A DNA stretch of 64,000 nt from Pyrus communis (GCF_963583255.1 NC_084804.1:28948461-29012460); one strand, 5' to 3'. Shown: positions 34,966 through 47,313, numbered from the stretch's first letter. Notes: generated by a model from the letters alone, not told the origin. Program-made: numbers and translations.

Positions 34966-37900
34966 TTATATAAGAGATACCATGCTATTTTTCCATCCAA
35001 AGGATCTACGCCTTGCTTTCGGCGGTGTGAAACTAAGCCCGAACATTCCCTTGAGCGCCTGACCCTGCTCTGCGAACATCACCAGCTTTGCAACAATGGC
35101 GGCGCTATCTGTAATGTGGTTCATATCCTTTGTGTTACTCCACAAGCAGTTGGCCAGCTGCAGCCTCCTGCGCTTTGAATGCAGTGCAATACCCCACTTC
35201 TGGAAGAGTCTCTTTCTCTCTTCTGCCGAAAACCTTTTCTGCATCAGCTTGCTTAGCTTTACTCTCTCCCGACCGATAGCTTTCATGCTGTGTCGAAATA
35301 AACACGTTGCAGCCATAAACCAGAACAGTATTTTAGTCAACTTGTGCACGAAATAGATGTTAGCACAGAAACAAGACATTATTCAAAAAATAAGAACGAC
35401 ATTGAGTAAAAAGAAAGAAAAAACAGACACGAGAGTGAACCTTGAAGCCAGTGTGAGTGCCTGACCATTTTCGACAGCTTGATCTCCACGGGAAAAAGTT
35501 TCCTTGAGGAAAGATAATCTCCTAAGTTCAACCTCCATGTAAATGGAATCCGTTGGATCACCTTTGAAGAGCAAGAAAAAGTAGGTTCGATGGACCACTG
35601 ATATATAGCAAGTTTGCCAAAGTTCAAATACGGCCCTCTGCTTTCTCTCAAATTCCAGAGGCCAATCAGCAGTTTCTGATAATTCCAGCATTGGGTCTAC
35701 TCCTACATCTTTCACATTCTTTGCAAACTTTTCCCCCGTCTCTTGGTCCTAGCACGCACATACAGATACATGTCAAACAAAGCAATAGATTTGTGAGAAG
35801 CTGACTAGCCCAAATGCCTTACAATAAATAAATGCAAATTACAGTATAACTATTTGTAAATAAGTTGTGAGGGCATGCAACTTAAGATAATTTATGAATT
35901 TGTAAAATTCCACATCCACGCAAGCCACATTAACCTGTTGAAACGTTTAAACGTCTTTAAGTTTATCGATTATCTCCAACATGGAAAAGCAAATGTTGCA
36001 ATCTCACCCCAACTTTGTTGATATAAAAATTATGAACTTAAAAAGTGGGAATCTTGAGAGAGTAAGACTAATGCATAATGTTTCACATTCTCATGCATAA
36101 GTTCTCATGAACTTATCACCTTCAAGGATATTATCTAATTATTATAACAAGCAAAGACAGACACAAAAAATGATGGGGTTTTTTCTAGTGGACAAACTCA
36201 AAATTAAGGCACATTCTCACCTGACCGTTGACAAGTTGTCTGTCATTCTCAAGCTTTTTGGCCATTTTCTTTAGTCCCGTGACAAAAGTATGAACACTGG
36301 CAATATCCTCATCTGCAGTCCGTCCTTCTAACTCATCCACGGCACTCCCAAGGGAAGATTGAGAATCATTTCTTGACAACCTTGCGCTGGAATCATAATG
36401 TAATAATGGAACCTTCCTCCCGCTAAAACCTTCTGGTCTCCCAGGAAAGCTTTTCTCAAACCAATTAGGTGGGGTTCTCTCCGATTTATCCGGTGAAGAT
36501 GAGCCACCCGTGAAATTTTCTCTACAACTCCAGCTCCTAGTTAACTTTAGGCTTCTAGATTGTTCTTCAGGGTAAGGACTACCAAGAGAATCAATCGTCA
36601 TTTGTACATCACGTAGTCTCTGTTCGAATGTGCCATATGTAAAACCATTTTGCATCTGACTCCCTTCTCTATCTGCATTCACTGGGGTTGATATCATTTC
36701 TTGACCTGCTAAACTTGCATCCCCAGATGTTACTTCATTTTCAACAGTAGATAAAGCAAGGGATCCAGAATTCTTGTCCCTGCTTGACTCTTCCATCTCA
36801 ATACAGCGGACTTCTTTGCAGTAGTCATCAGTATCTTCTGCAGTCCCACCTGTGGGATCCTCTACACTCTGGCATGAATCAGATCTAAATTTCTCAAGAA
36901 TCTGTCCGTATACCTCCTCAGGACTGCTCTCACCGTCTCTGTCATCAAAATGAGGATTGCTGAACTTTCTGACGCCATTCATATAATAAGGATCAGCCAC
37001 ACCTGATGATACTGAGCCTTCATCATCTGACACATCCCCAGCGTTCCATTTAGGATTGAGATTATCTGAAGGCTGAAAGAGAAGAAACAAGCAAGAATTA
37101 GAAGAACAAAGGTATATAACATGTAATAAAACTCCATAGTAAATAAGCAAGAATATGTACTTGTCTGGAATCGTTATCCTTTCCAACCATCCGCAGTAAA
37201 TCCACCACCCGTGATTCAGCAAGATCACATTGCTTTTTCAGCTCTCTAATTTCCTTGTCCATCTGAAAAAGGTCACAAGTCATGTCTTGGTTTAAATGCA
37301 TTCAATTAGACACCCACTTGTATCAAAACGTGGTTACAGATTCCAAAAATGGGCATGGATGAATTCGAAGCCTACAGCACACTTACACCTAAGCTGAGTA
37401 CATGAGTCAAAGCAGCCCGTTTTATGATCTTATAAGAAGCACAGAATAAATAATGAAATTGTGTAGATACTAGGTACATGGAGATTTCCTAGAAGCAAAT
37501 TCAAATTATTCAATACGTCTAAACTACCGTCTTCCAGACCTATCTTCTGAAATGAAATTCTTTCAATTGCCATCTGCCACGGGTCTTCAGAAATGTCTCC
37601 ATAACTGTGCTTATATTTAATTCCCATTGACAGGTATTATTCCCTAATTGTAAACTTTCGAAGAAAGAGAATCATTACCTTTTCAATCTGAAGATCTTTC
37701 TTTCTAAGCAACGCTGGGTAATCACAAGTTGAGGAAGGGGGGCCAGGAATCCTCAACTCACTCTCCAATCTAGCCAGCTCTTTCTGTAAATGTTTAACAA
37801 GGGCCTTATCTGACATGACTACATTGACCTGTGCTTTTGTAGTCACTTCTTTTGCACAACAAGCAAACAAAAGAGTGTTTCTTGTTTGTTCAACATGGCT

Positions 37901-39886
37901 TCGTGTGGGGCTCAAAGTGCAAATGATGGCAGTTCTAGCATTACCACCCAAGGCCGGCTGCAGTATGCGTGTTAGCTTAGAATCTCTGTAATTGATGTGG
38001 CCATTCCTTCCTTTACTGCGTACAAAAATATCAGATTTGAAATCAAAGGTTCAAAACAGGTTAGTACACATGCATGTAGATAAACATAATTAAAAAGAAA
38101 ATGTCCAGAATAAATAATAATTTACTAGACCTTTGCCTGTCAAATGAACTTGGTAAAGTATATGACATAAAGGAAGGACGGATTATACAAACCTTAGCTT
38201 GCGAATAACAGTGCTAAGAGTTAGTAAACTGCGATTAATGTGGCAGCCTTCTTTTAATCTCATCCCAGCAGATAATGCCTGGGCTGCACGCTCGCTTCCT
38301 GCCAAGTCCACAAAATTCTGCAACAAACCCATGACTTCTGGATTTAATATCTACTTAATATTGCAAATGGAAACAATGAAATTAAATTAACAGAACATTT
38401 TATATATTCTACCAAGTATCCAATCTAGAAATAATTAATATATACCACGCTAGCTGCAAGGGTGGTTGAATTGCCTTTGCCTAGGAACTCACGAGCAGAA
38501 CTTTCAATTGCCTACAAGTTAAAGTTGGATTAAGCAAAGTAGTCTAAGGCACTGCATATGAAATGAATATACCCTTATCAAAGAAAATCCAGGGGGAGGG
38601 GCATACCAGTTTAATAATTTGATGTGATCTAGAGCTTTTTTCGTTTAATGCAGTCTCCCCTATCTGTCTTTGAGCTGAAATAATACACTCAAATAATTAA
38701 GATATAATACTTTGTGGTAAATGCAGTATTTTCTCAAATGATTTACCTTCACAAATAGAAAGGAGCTCCTTTAAATGGTTCCAGTCCCTCAGAGTTTCCT
38801 CTGTGATTTTCTCTATTACGGTTCCCCGCTGATGAGAATATGCAAGTGTTAAAGCAAAACTCATATACACATGAAAATAACTATCTCAAGAAAATAAAAG
38901 TAGCAGAAGGCACCAACCTCAGGATCATCTAGCAGCCTAAGCGGAGTATTATCTGTGCTTAGGAGGTCTCTAACAGCTTCATTGTATATCTCAATAGCTG
39001 AAAACTTAACAACAAAAGCTCGTTCCTCATGCTGAATGAAATAGCAATCTTTATATTAGTGTGGTTTGCATTAGAAACTGTCTTTATATTATTAACGTCT
39101 GCAAATAAACAGTAGTCAAGTAATAAAATTGAAAAGAAGCAAAGCATCAAACTTATTAGTAATCATTCTTACCGCATGTATATAATCAAATATTTCTGCT
39201 ACTGTGAACTCTGTTATACCATTCATAGTGTACGTTTTCCCACTGCTTGTTTGACCATATGCAAAAATACTTGCTGAGAAAGAAAATTTTGGTGTAAACT
39301 TTTCACTAGTTGCATAAAGAAAGGTATCAGAAGGACGTCAACACACAGATCTATATACTTACAGTTGATACCATTGACAACTGAAAGAGCAATTTGTTGG
39401 GCTCCTTCATCATAAACCTGCCTTGTAGAGCAATCACCCCGAAATACTTTGTCTACCATAAAAATATGAACAAAGATAAATAGATAAAATAGTTAAGATG
39501 TATCCCATAAACCAATGAACTATGACAAAACCATGCATTCCCAAAAATTCAAGCAAAGGCCAGTGCTGGACATTAACGGTAAGCAGATGTACCATTGTAA
39601 ACTCAGACTCAAACACCTATACGAAATTACAGTGAGTACACTGTATACAGATGAATATATTCTTACCAAATGTATAGGCAGTTGGAAATGTAGACCCTTC
39701 CCGCAGCGTGTTTCGGTATAAGATGGTTGTGTCATTGATGCATTCCCAATCTGCTACTTCACTTGCTGCAACCTCCTTCTCACTCAGAGGCCTCAACCTC
39801 ACCAAAACCAGAATCTTCTCTTCACGAGCAGTTGCTCCTTGCATCTTCTCCCACTTCACTAGATCTTCCCCACCAATTGCCCCCAT
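34966..39886 (-). CDS. KIN-7 (NACK-type) kinesin with DUF3490 C-terminus
   Basis: Thirteen coding exons: 39667-39886, 39363-39452, 39173-39273, 38918-39031, 38747-38828, 38607-38674, 38446-38511, 38193-38317, 37679-38015, 37161-37262, 36221-37072, 35441-35748 and 34966-35287. The sum is 2,787 bp, 928 aa. The N-terminal motor domain (about 23-345) has the P-loop GQTSSGKT at 110-117, switch I NEKSSRSH at 213-220 and switch II DLAGSE at 251-256. A neck and coiled coil follow (about 370-430), then a Ser/Asp-rich middle (440-720) and a DUF3490/NACK C-terminal domain (about 740-905). KIN-7 motors move to microtubule plus ends; NACK-type members act in the phragmoplast during cytokinesis, but this exact member's role is not known from the sequence. 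It is probably the counterpart of Arabidopsis At2g21300. Confidence 0.96.
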
Positions 39887-41120
39887 TATCTCACTTTTCC
39901 ACCCGATGCTCTTGTCAACCCAACCGCCAATTAATCAAAGCTTAACAAACAGAAAAATCCCATCGAATTTCTGAAAGTGGAAAAAAACAAGCTCGGTGTT
40001 AAAGTACTCCAAGCCACACTTATTTCCCAAAATGCAAGATGATTTAAATGTTAAACACAGGGTTGTTGCACTTGCCAAAACATAAATTATGCCCGTCGTT
40101 ACCACATTGTTTGCAAAAAGAAGTTAAACCATGGACATTACCCCAACCACCTCAGAAAAAGAAAAAGAAACATAAAGAAATGCTAACTAACTACGGGTCA
40201 CATCAGCAACAACAAGCTAAAACAACCATAATTAAAAATACAAACACCCCCAAACGCCAATCACGTCCTAAATCTGCAACCACAAGCCATTCGTGGCTAA
40301 ATCCAACCACCCCTGGAAGACAACAGCCACAAAGAAAGTTAATTATAACTAAAAGTTTATTAAGATTAAGGGGTTTTTAATTTCCTTCGTCACGCTCATT
40401 CGTCGATTCTAAGCTTCATTTCCACCACATTATAAAAAAGAAATATACAATGTCATCTGTATTATCTTTTATACATCATCCAACAGCGACCAACATGAAT
40501 GTCAATTCGAAAGTGGCGACCCACTATATGCTTCAACAGCAAGCAACCGGATACCCGTTTAAAATTTCGTCAACCGACGACCGAAACGTTCAACATTTCA
40601 GAGAGAAAGGGTCCCCCAAAGCTTCAAACTTTAACAACCAGAGATTAACCCAGATGAGATCTTACCTTGGAAAACTTTCCCGACGACTTGTCGTGCCAGT
40701 CTGCACTGTGAAGCTTCTGCTCCTCTGATTTGTGCTCTGCAACACCAAAAAAATACAAAAACTTAATAATATCAAGAAGCAGTTTTTAATAATATTAAAA
40801 ATTAAAAACTAAGATATCAATGCGACAGAGACGGTGGCACTGAATCCCAATTCTAACCGTTATTTACTTCAACAATAAAAAATTAATTAAATTAAAAAAT
40901 AAAAAACCCCAGAACAAGTGTGACAAAATCGCTCTATTTTTTATTTTGGTCAAAAAAATGCCCCTCCGAATCCGTTTTAATTACCCTTTTCGAGCTCGAA
41001 AAACTCAATGCTTAGTATTTGGAGCTCCTTCTGAGGAGGCGATCAAAAGGAGGAGCAGAAGGCAAAGGGAAAAAAAGAGCAGAAAAAGCGAATGCGGAGG
41101 AGCGGAACGAAACGGCAGCG
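39887..41120 (-). promoter_or_regulatory. Kinesin 5'UTR with two introns, and promoter
   Basis: Splice sites suggest three 5'UTR pieces: one ending at 40985 (donor AAAAGG/GTAATT), one at 40666-40736 (acceptor TTGCAG, donor CCAAG/GTAAGA), and the third continuing from 39970 into the coding exon (acceptor CTTTCAG). This gives 5'UTR introns of about 248 and 695 bp. Plus-strand open frames here (39708-40380, 40450-40728, 40946-41140) overlap these introns and have no domain. Transcript start is probably near 41000-41150. Confidence 0.55.
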
Positions 41121-42064
41121 TACTGGAGGTTTTGATGTAACAGTAAAATGGGGGATAGTATTGTCACAGTTCCGCTATCTAGTGAAAGCTTCTTTTCTCC
41201 TAACAAAATAAAAACGAGACAGTTCGGTTGCTTGCTTTGGTTCTAGAACTCCAGCTTTCACTGTACTGTTGGAAATTGAAAACACGGTTTTGCCCCTGAC
41301 TCTTGGTTTTCTCTGGCTGGGGTAGGCACGGGAAAAATGGAAATGCTGGGGAGCTTTTGGGGATTTAGATCCTCTTAATAAGGATTTGAAAGATCTTTGC
41401 ATTTTATCCGTGCATCATACATAGTTAAAAATTATTTTAAATTTTTTATTTAAAATTAAACACAAAGTGTCTTTATCCGGCTTTAGGGATAGATGAATTT
41501 GGGGGGCCCTCGGATGGGCGACACGTGAGGAGGTTTGATTGGTGAGGTGGTCTGGATTCTTGTAACTGTTGGATGGGGAATAACAGGCCGTTGGATTTTT
41601 CGGTTTTGGGTGGTTGTGGTCGACGGTCGGGATTGGACGGTGGATTGCGGTTGGTAAAATGGGAAGAAAGAGATTACGTGTAGTTGAAGTTCTTTTTGAG
41701 GCGAAAGTTGAAAGTGAAAAAGGGAGGAAAGGAATGATGGCGTAAGAAGATTAAAATAAGATGCCTTAATGATGATAGATCAATGTGACTTTACTAAAAT
41801 AATCATACATTAACATGGGTGCTTATTAGAAAGGAAATCATAGATTAAAAAGTATGATCAACTCTAAATGCACCATAAAATCTAAATTCAACATGACTTT
41901 TCGGCCAACACGGTGGCGTATAGATTGGTCCATTTTCTAATTTTAGTTCTTGTTAGTTTGAGGAACCTCTTAATTTAATCAAAATTCAGTACGCTCTCTT
42001 TGATTTTTTGTAATTTTTCGAATAAAATTGATATTGTTTCACCTAAAAGAAATACATCAAAGCC

Positions 42065-42600
42065 TTAAAATCATATGTAAATCTCTTGTCCAATTAAGAC
42101 CCTAATTCATTTCAATGAGATTTGAGTTCAAAGGGGAACTCATATCAACAAGAAAAACATTAGCAAACTGAATAAGATTTGAGAAGTGTGTGTGTGCGCG
42201 TGCAAATGCATGTAGATAATACATATGCCAATGCATTTATTTTCATACGCAAAAAACACGTGGACGTATGTACTATCAACATTCAGTGACAACTCACTTT
42301 GGGTTAAATATTATTCAACCATAAAACAAGGAAGCCTCTAGCCTACTTGAACGTGTCTTAAATATTGTGCAAAATTAGAGAAAAAATCTTCACCGAGTAA
42401 ATGGTTAGCAGTGTATCGCTATTCTCATATTTCTTTTTATTTTTTACACATTTTTATTAATTTTTTTCATTATTTTTTTGAATTCATCGATTCAATATTG
42501 AAAATTGAGAGGGATGTATGAGAGATAAAAATAATGTGTAAATAGCACCACCCTTGTAAGTGATCCTTGTAAGTTGTTGGTCGAATACTCTTTGATAGGG
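42065..42600 (+). repeat. Unclassified dispersed repeat, copy A
   Basis: Blocks such as AATTAAGACCCTAATTC, GATTTGAGTTCAAAGG, TTGTGCAAAATTRGAGAAAA and GTCGAATACTCTTT occur in the same order here and at 53133-53335, with extra sequence in this copy. The class is unknown. Confidence 0.65.
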
Positions 42601-42692
42601 TGCATTTTTGCTCATCACCCTCAAGTGGTGGTATGCTCACTACCTTACTTAATACTATTGGATGAGTTTAAATTTAGAGATTTGTGTCTATC

Positions 42693-42696
<4 letters not shown>

Positions 42697-42751
<55 letters not shown>
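42697..42751 (+). repeat. (AT)n microsatellite
   Basis: About 27 uninterrupted AT dinucleotides, likely length-variable. Confidence 0.95.
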
Positions 42752-42753
<2 letters not shown>

Positions 42754-42918
42754 AAAATTCAAACTCATTCAATAGTAATAAATAGGATGATGAGTACCAC
42801 CATTGGTTAAGAATGATGAGCAAAAGTATTTTCATCTTTGATACGAGTTAGTAACTTCTCAACCAAAGCAGTGGGATGAGTTCAAGACTGTCATGCCTAG
42901 AAGCATGAGAGCATTTAT

Positions 42919-43153
42919 GGGCTTGTTTGGAATTGCTTTTGAAATGACTAAAAGTGCTTTTTAGAGAAAATATTTTAGGGTTCCAAAAGTACTTGAAGTG
43001 TTTTATGCAAAAAACACTAGTTATGTGCTTTTTTTCAAGAAGCACTTTAAGTGGTTTTTTAGGATTTAGGTGCATTTTTACAAAGGATTAGTTCTAAAAA
43101 TATTTTCACCAGAAACGCTTTCAATTATTTTAAAATTGCTTCCAAACTAGCCC
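42919..43153 (+). mobile_element. hAT-like MITE
   Basis: A 235-bp element begins GGGCTTGTTTGGAATTGCTTTT and ends with its near inverse, AAAATTGCTTCCAAACTAGCCC. Interior phrases on AAAGTGCTTTT/AGCACTTT also pair. The 8-bp flanks (GCATTTAT / GATATTGT) match only partly, so the TSD is uncertain. Confidence 0.7.
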
Positions 43154-43401
43154 GATATTGTTTGTAGACAATCCTTTAGGGCAAATCCACCCCTAAAAAA
43201 ATGTGTCAGCACCCAGCTCATTTAATCCACTCAGTGAACAATGATATACCCCAATGAACAGTAATAGGCCAAATGCATCTCCACCCCTAAAAAAATGCAT
43301 TGACACAAAGTCTAAAAAATGCACTGGCACCTAGCCTATTTAAAATATTATTAAATTTTTTATAAAATAAAAAATAAAAAAATTGTTTTAATTTTGGATA
43401 G

Positions 43402-43710
43402 GATTTTTAACCAATCTTATCATGTCATGTGTCATTATCCGAATGTACTATTTTTGTGAAAAGATTCCACTAAGATTTTCAACCAATCTTGACGTGTCAC
43501 GTGTCACTATCTATTTACAATAATTTAGCCAACATTTCGATAAGATTTTCAACCAATCTTGACACGCCACGTGTCATTATCCGAACATACTATTTTGTGG
43601 ATAGATTTCCAATTAGATTTTCAACCAATCCCGACGCGTCATGTGTCACTATCTGTTTACAATAATTTAGCCAAGATTTCGATAAGATTTCAACCAATCA
43701 CGTAATGCGG
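43402..43710 (+). repeat. 70-bp tandem array in the Harbinger subterminal region
   Basis: Five units start at about 43402, 43472, 43542, 43614 and 43684, spaced 70-72 bp. The core is GATTTTCAACCAATCTTGACG followed by YGTCACGTGTCA. Alternate units share their tails (TATCCGAA...ACTATTTT versus CTATTTACAATAATTTAGCC), so the array is a two-unit higher-order repeat. Such arrays can be transposase-binding sites; this is an inference. Confidence 0.82.
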
Positions 43711-44029
43711 CATGGCATTGTCCAGAACCTCATCCTTTCTTTTCTTTTTTTGTTCATATAAATCCTACATCCCTACATTCATCCTCACACCAAACTCAAT
43801 CCTTCTTTTTAGCTCAGATTCCTTCTTCATCGTTTTCAAATCTTGAGTTCTTACAATATCTTCTTCAAGGAGAGTGTATAAACAGGTTGAGGAGCAACAT
43901 AAAAGATTGTAGGCACAATAGGAAGAATTGGGCAATCTCGAGGAAGGTGGAGGTGGAGATGAGGCTTTCGCAATGGAGGAGGATGAGGATGATGACCATA
44001 GAAGGCAGAGGGCCTCACATTCCCGCCAT

Positions 44030-44600
44030 GTCATGGAAGCTGTGGGTTAGATAGCTAAACCCAGATGTGCCGCAAACTTTGATAGAAAAAGGGAAATACG
44101 AGGTAAAGATCTCTTGGAAGATTATTTTATTCCTAACAGTGTATTCCCTTATCATATTTTTAGATGTTGTTTTATAATGCAATAAAGTTTGTTCGACAAA
44201 ATCATGAGTGCTATTTGCAACAATGATCCATACTTTATGCAAAAAGATGATGTTTTTCATGTTCTAGGTCTTTTTCCTAAGCAAAAAGTTACGGCTACCT
44301 TGTGAATGCTTACATATGGAACATCTGTAGATCAAGTGAATGAGATCGGGAGGATGGGAAAAACAATTGTTTTGGAGTCCCTAATGCGGTTTTGCTCTGC
44401 AATTAATAAGTATCTCCGAAAACCCACGCCAAGGGACATGCGAAGGCTTCTGAGGAAGGGTGAGATGCGAGGCTTCTCTAGCATGATTGGAAGTATCGAC
44501 TGCATGCACTGAACTTGTAAAAACTGCCCAAGTGCATGGCAAGGAGCTTATGGCGACAGAAAAGGAGCCAAAAGTCATTTTGGAAGCGGTGGTTTCATAA
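44030..44600 (+). pseudogene. PIF/Harbinger transposase remnant
   Basis: Read across stops, the frame gives the N-terminal part of a DDE_Tnp_4-type transposase: DLLEDYFIPNSVFPYHIFRCCF, YGTSVDQVNEIGRMGKT, LRKPTPRDMRRLL and GMRGFSSMIGSIDCMH-like blocks. TGA or TAG codons replace expected tryptophan or other positions at about 44048, 44181, 44303 and 44512. A frameshift near 44565 moves into a frame reading KEPKVILEAVVS, the block that follows in the family. Everything beyond, including the last catalytic carboxylates, is deleted. Confidence 0.82.
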
Positions 44601-44840
44601 AGTACTAAAAATGAAGACGAAATTACATAAAGTACTAAAAATACATACAAAACTATACAAAGTTTGTGGAGCTAGGATATATGGTGCTAGGATCTGTGTA
44701 GCTAGAACCCCCTCGACTTCTTTCCACATCTCTTCTCATTCGCACCACGTCTCTTTTTTCCAATGTCTAAAAATATTTGAATTCAGAGGCAGTCCTACTA
44801 GAGACTTGTTCATAATGTCACCATCTGCTTGAGCCATCCT

Positions 44841-45674
44841 TTATTCTCTAAGCATCTCATTTTCTCGATTAAGTGCTTCTCTAATCATCTCGTTTTCTCG
44901 ATTAAGTATTTCTCCTTGTCTCTCAGCCGCCACATCACGTCTCTCAACAGCTGCTAATATTGCTGCCATAGCAATAGCTTTTTCCTCATCTCTAGCCGCT
45001 TCTCTCACCATGTTAAATTCACCTTGGCGAGCAAGTTCGTCCATATATTTAGTGTAGTCATTTTTGGAAGAACTGCTTTTTTTCTTTGATGCCTTTTTAC
45101 CTTGAGGCCTGAGGGACTGACGAGTCGGTTGGGTCTCCGGCACTTCTTCAGGTGTCCCTTCCGTCTCTTCAAATGTGTCGCCTTCTTGTTTGGCCGTATC
45201 TGCTTCTAGCGAACTGTATAGACCTATGCCGTGCATGACAACTGTTGGACCAGTTGCCACAATTCTATATTTGGGGCAATCTTTGACAATTTGCCAACAT
45301 TCCCATTTGCTGAATGATTTGTTGTGGTTCTTTGCATTGTAGAATGCTTGTGCTTGTAGTGTCTATAAATGGGGTATAAGACAATATTATAAAATGTGGG
45401 TGTAACACAAATAAATAAATTAAAATATTGATGGGGTGGAACACATATAAATAAATAAAAATATTGTCACCTGATCTGCTAAACTTGTCCCGTTATGTAG
45501 ATTACCGGAAGCATGAGAGATGGCGTTTTTCCAAAAAGTAAAGGATGCGTTGAGTTTTTTCCAACAACCTTGAAGACATTGACTACTTCTGGCGTCTTTT
45601 CCATGTATATCGCAAAACGGTTTTGCAAATTTACTCCACATTTCTCGTTTATCCATCTCATTACCTGTAATCAA
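44841..45674 (-). pseudogene. PIF/Harbinger ORF1 (Myb/trihelix-like DNA-binding protein), 5' end lost
   Basis: Two exons, 45471-45674 and 44841-45362, join in frame through a GT-AG intron (242 codons from the first ATG). The N-terminal part (KREMWSKFAKPFCDIHGK ... CWKKLNASFTFWKNAI) is a Myb/trihelix domain. The middle has KSFSKWECWQIVKDCPKY and a Lys/Ser-rich stretch. The C-terminus is a charged coiled-coil with repeated NRENEMxRE. The frame remains open upstream of the ATG with matching family residues (ECWVHTTHDLITGNEM) until a stop, so the true N-terminus is missing. ORF1 works with the transposase in excision. Compared with the transposase it is well kept. Confidence 0.75.
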
Positions 45675-46469
45675 GTCATGAGTAGTGTGAACCCAGCATT
45701 CACGTAGTCAATTTTTTCTCTAAAAAATTATATGAAAGCTTTGGTAGAAAGTGTTGAAAATATTGAAATGTGGTGTAAGGTGGAAGATGAGGGTTAGGTA
45801 TTTATAGAATTTTTTATTTTTTCATTTTTTTTGTATTTTTTAACAATTTTTCATAATTTTTAATTAATTTTTAATAAAATTTAATTTATTTAATTAATAT
45901 GGACTGTTGGATTTGAAAGTTTCAAATCAAAGAACCTATGCGTTGACATGTGGCGAACGGTCATAATTTTGACCGTTATGCCTTTTTTTTTTTTTAATTT
46001 TTGGGGGAAAAACGTGGACCGTTGATCTATTGATCGGACTATCTAGATCAAGCCACATCACTAACCGTTGGATGTCAAATTCAAAAAAAATTTATCGTTG
46101 GAAATCCAACGGTCCAAAAAACTAGCCGTTGGAAATCAAACAGCTCAGGACGAGCCACGTGGCCTCCCCATCTATTCGCTGAGTGCGCCTATACATGCAA
46201 GCCTCAGCTCTGAATTCTTGTCGACGACGCGCGCCCAGTTGCGCGTGCTTCCCACTCACCTAGCGCAAAAAAAAAAAAATTCAAATGCCTTCTAACGTTA
46301 CGCTGACATCAGCATGGCGTCAAATGGGCCGTCCCATAGGTTTGTCAATTATGGGCCTGCCTCTGGCTGGCTTGGGCTGAGTGCCAGCCTGGTGGAGCAA
46401 AAAATAGAGAGATCAGTCCATTTTTCAAGCCAGGTGTTAGCCTAAGAGCATGGGGTGGAACTGCTCTTA

Positions 46470-46816
46470 GGCATGGAATCGTAGAGTCATGCTCTCGCAC
46501 ATCAAAACACAAAAAGCAAAAGTTGTGATTTAACCAAATTTCAAACGCTCCCATTTGTCATCCTTGCATGAGGTGAAATCCAATGTTGGATAACTTAACT
46601 TTGATTTCTTAGCATCATAATAGTTGAGATACTTCCTTTAGTTGGAGTCATTTTAATATGATAGAAAATCATAAGCACAACCAATTATATACGAATATAT
46701 GTGTGGATGATTTTCATCAATGATAATCTCTCCAATGAAAAGCGTCCAATATACATACTAGGCATGTGAATTTTTTTTTGAAAAAGGGGACAACTAGTGG
46801 CAATGATTTCACCACG
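46470..46816. other. Short spacer between Harbinger and Cassandra elements
   Basis: AT-rich sequence without a gene. It ends at the Cassandra target duplication ATTGT (46817-46821). Confidence 0.6.
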
Positions 46817-46906
46817 ATTGTTGTTAGATCCCACATCGCCCAGGGGAGTGATCATTATATGTATATTCTCATCCCTACCTAGCATGAAGCCTTTTGGGAG
46901 CTCACT

Positions 46907-46977
46907 GGCTTCGGAGTTCATCGGAACTCCGAAGTTAAGCGAGTCGGGCGCGAGAGCATTTCCATAATGGGTGACCC
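46907..46977 (+). promoter_or_regulatory. 5S-rRNA-like Pol III promoter block in the Cassandra 5' LTR
   Basis: The block reads AACTCCGAAGTTAAGCGAGT, then GGCGCGAGAGC, then ATGGGTGACC: the A box, intermediate element and C box of a 5S rRNA gene in the correct order. It is part of the LTR, not a 5S gene, since the rest of the 5S sequence is absent or diverged. Confidence 0.9.
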
Positions 46978-47313
46978 ACTAGGAAGTTCTCATGTAAGTT
47001 CCCAGAAATAAGACCGTGAGGGCATGGTTGGGGCCCAAAGCAAATAATATCGTGCTACGGTGGTGGAGCGGGCCCAAAATGTGGTGGGCCCGGGCTGGGA
47101 TGTGACAATTTGTCATGCCCCGATCCCGACATACGTCCAGGATCGACACGTGATGAATTTAATGGTATTAGAGCCTAATCCTGGCCATGGTGTGCTGACG
47201 AGGACGTCGGGCCCCTAAGGGGGTGGATTGTTAAATCCCACATCGCCTAGAGGAGTGATCCTTATATGTATACTCCCATCCCTACCTAGCACGAGGCTTT
47301 TTGGTAGCTCATT

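Larger units (their letters stand above)
41121..42918. other. Spacer with a dispersed repeat copy, no gene
   Basis: No coding region is visible. About 42065-42600 shares blocks with 53133-53335 (see that entry). An (AT)n microsatellite lies at 42697-42751. Confidence 0.5.
43179..46466 (+). mobile_element. PIF/Harbinger DNA transposon, degenerate
   Basis: The 3,288-bp element has short terminal inverted repeats (GGGCAAATCCACCCC left, GAGCAGTTCCACCCC as read from the right end). It is flanked by TTA on both sides (43176-43178 and 46467-46469), the target duplication of this superfamily. It contains a broken DDE transposase on the plus strand and the Myb/trihelix-type ORF1 on the minus strand, the two-gene plan of PIF/Harbinger. 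The subterminal part repeats CATCTCCACCCCTAAAAAAA and holds a 70-bp tandem array. Confidence 0.88.

Noticed and set aside
40048..40728. Plus-strand ORFs of 110 and 92 codons
   Set aside because: They overlap the 5'UTR introns of the minus-strand kinesin and have low-complexity Lys/Gln/Thr-rich translations.
46907..46977. A genuine 5S rRNA gene
   Set aside because: Only the internal promoter part is preserved and it sits inside paired LTRs with a TSD, which is the Cassandra structure.
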